DNA of 64,000 nucleotides, from NCBI RefSeq assembly GCF_000025545.1, contig NC_013889.1, positions 737,501 to 801,500 of the forward strand, given 5' to 3'. This DNA is from Thioalkalivibrio sp. K90mix. GTDB taxonomy: Bacteria > Pseudomonadota > Gammaproteobacteria > Ectothiorhodospirales > Ectothiorhodospiraceae. The translations under genes were made by a program, and so were the position numbers. Within the stretch, counting starts at the first letter, position 1; every line of letters starts with the position of its first letter. Below are positions 60,668-64,000 of the stretch, piece by piece. Under the pieces are notes generated by a model. It did not search any database, was not told the DNA's origin, and saw only the letters and a program-made list of their open reading frames with translations.

Positions 60668-62059
60668 TTAGGTCAATGGCAGGTGGTTGACGATCACCGA
60701 GTTCTGCCAGAACAGGGTCAGCAGGACGATCGGCGCGATATAGCGCAGGATCAGACGCCAGATATGAAAGGCTAGTGGTGGCCGCCCCAGCTCGTCGCGT
60801 GTGATCCTCACCGGCAGGATCCAGCCGGCAAACAGTGCGATCAGCAGGCCACTGACCGTCAGCAGGATGTTGATGGCCGTGTGTTCCAGCAGGTGGTAGA
60901 GCGTCGGCAACTCGCGCCCCAGCACGACCAGGTCGATCTGGGTCCAGCCGGCCCCCGTGAAAGAGAATATCGTGATCAGGCTGAAACCCCAGATGCCCAG
61001 CGCGCTGCCCAGGGCGGCCTGCAGGTTGGAGATGCCGAAGTGGTCGTGCAGCAGGTGCACGAATACCTGGACGTTCGCGATCATGGTGCTGAAGGCCGCC
61101 AGGCTTAGCGTTACGAAGAACAGCGTCGTGAGCAGGACCCCTGCCGGGATCGCGGACAGGGCCAGCGGCAGGGCCTCGAACATCAGGCCGGGCCCGGCGG
61201 CGGGATCGAGGCCATAGCCAAAGACCACCGGGAAGATCGCGACCCCTGCGATCAGTGCGATCACGGTGTCGGCGATCGCAACCCCGATGGCCGTGCCGGC
61301 GATGGAGGTTTTCCTGGGAAGATAGGCGCCAAACATCATCAGCACGCCGGCTGCCAGGGTCATGGTAAAGAACGCGTGCCCGACCGCGATCAGCAGGCTG
61401 TGTCGGTCGAGGGCGGAGAAGTCCGGGCGGAACATGAAGTCCAGAGCGGTTTCGGCGTCGCCGACCCAGAGACCGCCAACCATGGCGGCCAGCAGCAGCC
61501 CGAACAACAGCGGCATCACCAGTGCTACACCGCGTTCCAGCCCGTTGCGTAGCCCCAGGGCCACAATCGCGAAGGTCGCCGCAAGGACCAGTGTAGTCCA
61601 CAGCAGCATCCCCGAAAGCGACGTCTGAACGCCTTCGAAGATCGCGATGACCTCGGGCGCGTCTACCCCGGCGAAGGCCCCGCTGGCGGCCCGTGGCACA
61701 TAGGAGAAGACCCAGCCGGTGACCACGGCGTAGAAGGTCATGATCACGAACAGGGCGATGATCCCGATCCAGCCGACCATCTGCCAGGCGTCGCGGACAC
61801 GCGCCTCGCGGGCGACGGCCAGTGCCGCGTATCCCGGAGACCGGCGACCGCGCCGCCCGATCATCACCTCGGCCATCATGATCGGGATGCCGATCAGCGC
61901 AATCGTCAGCAGGTACACAGCCAGAAAGGCGCCGCCGCCGTTCTGGCCGAGGATGTAGGGAAACTTCCAGATGTTGCCGAGCCCGACCGCCGAGGCGGTG
62001 GCGGCCAGCACGAACGCATAGCCATGCGTCCAGCGCTGCCGGGTGGCGACGATGTCCAT
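60668..62059 (-). CDS. Sodium-dependent transporter, NSS (SNF) family
   Basis: 463 residues, about twelve membrane segments. TM1 reads GYAFVLAATASAVGLGNIWKFPY (residues about 13-35), with the unwound Na-binding region AVGLGNIWKFPY of LeuT-type bacterial transporters. It probably imports amino acids or related organic solutes with sodium. It lies 22 bases after pgm in the same orientation. The 214-base gap to the next minus-strand gene holds nothing I could recognise. Confidence 0.92.
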   Translation of the reverse strand: MDIVATRQRWTHGYAFVLAATASAVGLGNIWKFPYILGQNGGGAFLAVYLLTIALIGIPIMMAEVMIGRRGRRSPGYAALAVAREARVRDAWQMVGWIGIIALFVIMTFYAVVTGWVFSYVPRAASGAFAGVDAPEVIAIFEGVQTSLSGMLLWTTLVLAATFAIVALGLRNGLERGVALVMPLLFGLLLAAMVGGLWVGDAETALDFMFRPDFSALDRHSLLIAVGHAFFTMTLAAGVLMMFGAYLPRKTSIAGTAIGVAIADTVIALIAGVAIFPVVFGYGLDPAAGPGLMFEALPLALSAIPAGVLLTTLFFVTLSLAAFSTMIANVQVFVHLLHDHFGISNLQAALGSALGIWGFSLITIFSFTGAGWTQIDLVVLGRELPTLYHLLEHTAINILLTVSGLLIALFAGWILPVRITRDELGRPPLAFHIWRLILRYIAPIVLLTLFWQNSVIVNHLPLT

Positions 62060-62081
62060 CAGCGGTGGACTGAAGGTCGGG

Positions 62082-63719
62082 TCAGGTAATCACATCGGGT
62101 TGGTCGCGCCCGGTCAGGCCCGGCAGGTCACCCAGCCGCACGGCAGCCTCGATCAGCGGACGCAGCAGCTCCTGCGGCTCGCGGTCCAGGTGCTCCGGGT
62201 GGGTCTCGTACTGCTCGATGTAGATGCGCAGGGTCGCTCCTTCAGTGCCAGTCCCGGAGAGACGGAACACGATGCGCGCGCCGCCCTCGAACAGGACCCG
62301 CAGGCCCTGGTGCTCGGTCACGCTGCCATCCACCGGGTCGCGGTAGGCGAAGTCGTCCGCCTCCGTGACACGCATGCCGGCGAGCGACTGCCCCGGGAGG
62401 CTCGAGAGCTGTTCGCCGATGCGCGCCATCACCTGTTCGGCGCGGGCGGTGTCCAGCCCTTCGTAGTCATGCCGCGTGTAGTAGTGGCGACCGTAGTCGC
62501 GCCAGTGATCGCGCACGATCTCTTCCACCGACTGGCGGCGGGCGGCCAGCAGGTTCAGCCAGAACAGCACGGCCCACAGGCCATCCTTCTCGCGCACATG
62601 ATCGGAGCTGGTGCCAAAGCTCTCCTCGCCGCACAGGCGGATGCGGCCGTCGTCCAGCAGGTTGCCGAAGAATTTCCAGCCGGTGGGTGTCTCGAAGCAG
62701 GGGATGCCGAGCGCCTCGGCGACCACGTCCACCGCCTGGCTAGTCGGCATGCTGCGCGCCACACCCTTCAGCCCGTTGGAGAACGCGGGGATCAGGTGGG
62801 CGTTGGCCGCCATGATGGCCAGGCTGTCGGACGGCGTGACGAAGAAATTCGGGCCCAGGATCAGATTGCGGTCGCCGTCGCCGTCGGAGGCCGCGCCAAA
62901 GTCCGGCGGGTTGCGCCCGTACAGGGCCTCGCACAGCTCGCGGGTATGGGCCAGGTTCGGGTCCGGGTGGCGTCCGCCGAAATCGGCCAGTGGTTCCGCA
63001 CGCAGCAGGGTTTCGGCGGGGGCGCCCAGGCGGTTGATCAGGATTTCCTCGGCGTAGGGCCCCGTGACCGCATGCATCGCGTCGAAGCGCATGCGGAAAA
63101 AGTCCGAGCGCAGCAGTTCGCCGATGCGTTCGAGGTCGAACAGTGTCTCCATGTGGTCGGCGTAGGCACCCACGGGGTCGACGACCTCGATCGACATCTC
63201 GCCGAGATGGGTGGTGTGCAGATGATCGATATCGACGTGCGGCGTGCCGCTGGCGATGCGGTAATGGGTGAGCGACTTGCTGTGCTCGAAGATGGCATCG
63301 GTGACGCCGGGCGGTGCGGGCCCGCCGTTGGCCGTGTTCAGCTTGACACCGAAGTCTCCCTCCGGCCCTCCGGCGTTATGGGAGGCCGAGAGGATGATGG
63401 CGCCGGTGGCACCGCGCGAGCGGATCAGGTGGCTGGCGGCCGGGGTCGACAGGAGTCCGGCATAGCCGATCGCGACCTTCTTGACGTCGTTGGCCGCGGC
63501 CATGCGCAGGATGGTCTGGATCGCCTCGCGGTTGTGGAAGCGGCCATCCCCGCCGAGGATTAGCTCCCCTTCGCACAGGCTCGGGTGTGCCTCGAAGATG
63601 CTCTGGATGAAGTTTTCCAGATAGTGAGGCTGCCGGAACTGCCGTACCCGCTTGCGCAGGCCCGAGGTGCCGGGCTTCTGGTCGTTGAATGGCCGGGTCG
63701 TGACGACACTGATATCCAT
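62082..63719 (-). CDS. pgm: Phosphoglucomutase (alpha-D-glucose-specific)
   Basis: 545 residues from the ATG at 63719 (MDISVVTTRPFNDQKPGTSG), with AAGGA upstream; the frame is open further upstream without homology. The phosphoserine is S113 in LSASHNAGGP, the metal loop DGDGDR at about 288-293 and the sugar-specificity GEESFG around 375. It interconverts glucose-1- and glucose-6-phosphate, feeding glycogen and surface-sugar synthesis. Confidence 0.96.
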   Translation of the reverse strand: MDISVVTTRPFNDQKPGTSGLRKRVRQFRQPHYLENFIQSIFEAHPSLCEGELILGGDGRFHNREAIQTILRMAAANDVKKVAIGYAGLLSTPAASHLIRSRGATGAIILSASHNAGGPEGDFGVKLNTANGGPAPPGVTDAIFEHSKSLTHYRIASGTPHVDIDHLHTTHLGEMSIEVVDPVGAYADHMETLFDLERIGELLRSDFFRMRFDAMHAVTGPYAEEILINRLGAPAETLLRAEPLADFGGRHPDPNLAHTRELCEALYGRNPPDFGAASDGDGDRNLILGPNFFVTPSDSLAIMAANAHLIPAFSNGLKGVARSMPTSQAVDVVAEALGIPCFETPTGWKFFGNLLDDGRIRLCGEESFGTSSDHVREKDGLWAVLFWLNLLAARRQSVEEIVRDHWRDYGRHYYTRHDYEGLDTARAEQVMARIGEQLSSLPGQSLAGMRVTEADDFAYRDPVDGSVTEHQGLRVLFEGGARIVFRLSGTGTEGATLRIYIEQYETHPEHLDREPQELLRPLIEAAVRLGDLPGLTGRDQPDVIT

Positions 63720-63969
63720 GAAGTCGTGAGTCCTTTTAGGTTGCACGCCGGGGATTCTCTTCTGGTTTGACGGTACCAAAAAGGGCTCGGGGTGTCCCGT
63801 GCCGGGCGAAGGGTTTGCGCATGGTTTTCGACACCCGCTGCGTGCCGCGCGCCTCGGAAGCGATGGATTCGGCTTGTATCGAGGCGGAAAGTCGATCGTG
63901 CAGAACCGGACATTATTCCTTGCGGGTACATTGGCCTGTGGTTGCCCGGGGGCTGTTAGACTGCGCGGC

Positions 63970-64000
63970 ATGTTGCTGGATACCCGCACCCCCGCCCACC
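63970..64000 (+). CDS. Possible start of a divergent gene, cut by window edge
   Basis: An ATG at 63970 opens a frame (MLLDTRTPAH) that runs off the window. No clear ribosome-binding site precedes it. Nothing can be said about its product. The 281 bases between pgm and the edge otherwise look like a divergent promoter region. Confidence 0.25.
   Translation, partial: MLLDTRTPAH

Overview
The window is 64 kb of GC-rich chromosomal DNA made almost entirely of bacterial core genes. Gene order (carAB-greA, rlmE-ftsH-folP-glmM-tpiA-secG, rimP-nusA-infB-rbfA-truB-rpsO-pnp, rlmN-pilW-rodZ-hisS-yfgM-bamB-der) is gammaproteobacterial. A complete 14-subunit NADH dehydrogenase operon with separate nuoC and nuoD, two periplasmic DsrE-family proteins and the base composition suggest a sulfur-oxidising member of the Ectothiorhodospiraceae, such as Thioalkalivibrio. 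That placement is inference; no database search was possible.

Region by region. 1-2.8 kb (minus): 5' part of rlmL and a two-gene ABC-2 exporter. 2.9-4.1 kb (minus): two tandem secreted DsrE-family paralogs, each followed by an intrinsic terminator. 4.6-10.2 kb: a beta-hydroxyacid dehydrogenase, an atypical Nramp-type transporter, the lytic transglycosylase MltF, a 296-bp inverted-repeat element, an AurF-like diiron protein and a DUF1820 protein. 10.3-11 kb: tRNA-Ser(GGA) followed by three tandem copies of a 185-bp unit built from tRNA 3'-end pieces. 11.3-16.1 kb: carA, carB, greA. 16.2-22.8 kb: yhbY (minus), rlmE, ftsH, folP, glmM, tpiA, secG. 22.9-38.3 kb: tRNA-Leu(GAG), a strong promoter, nuoA-N and a DUF2818 gene. 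38.4-47.5 kb: initiator tRNA and the rimP-nusA-infB-rbfA-truB-rpsO-pnp cluster. 47.6-57.9 kb: a methyltransferase, ndk, rlmN, pilW, rodZ, hisS, yfgM, bamB, der and an aminotransferase. 57.96-58.74 kb: a gene-free pair of long inverted repeats rich in hairpins. 58.8-63.7 kb (minus): a Na/Pi-cotransporter-like protein, an NSS-family transporter and phosphoglucomutase.

Functionally the window covers translation and RNA metabolism (RlmL, RlmE, RlmN, YhbY, GreA, NusA, IF-2, RbfA, TruB, S15, PNPase, RimP, HisRS, three tRNAs), respiration (complex I), envelope biogenesis (FtsH, SecG, GlmM, BamB, YfgM, RodZ, PilW, MltF), and pyrimidine/arginine, folate and sugar-phosphate metabolism. I did not find a defence island, prophage, CRISPR array or biosynthetic cluster. 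The less-explained parts are the tRNA-Ser repeat array, the 8.6-kb inverted-repeat element, the 58-kb inverted repeat with apparent compensatory changes in its hairpins, the DsrE pair, and the Nramp-like and AurF-like proteins.
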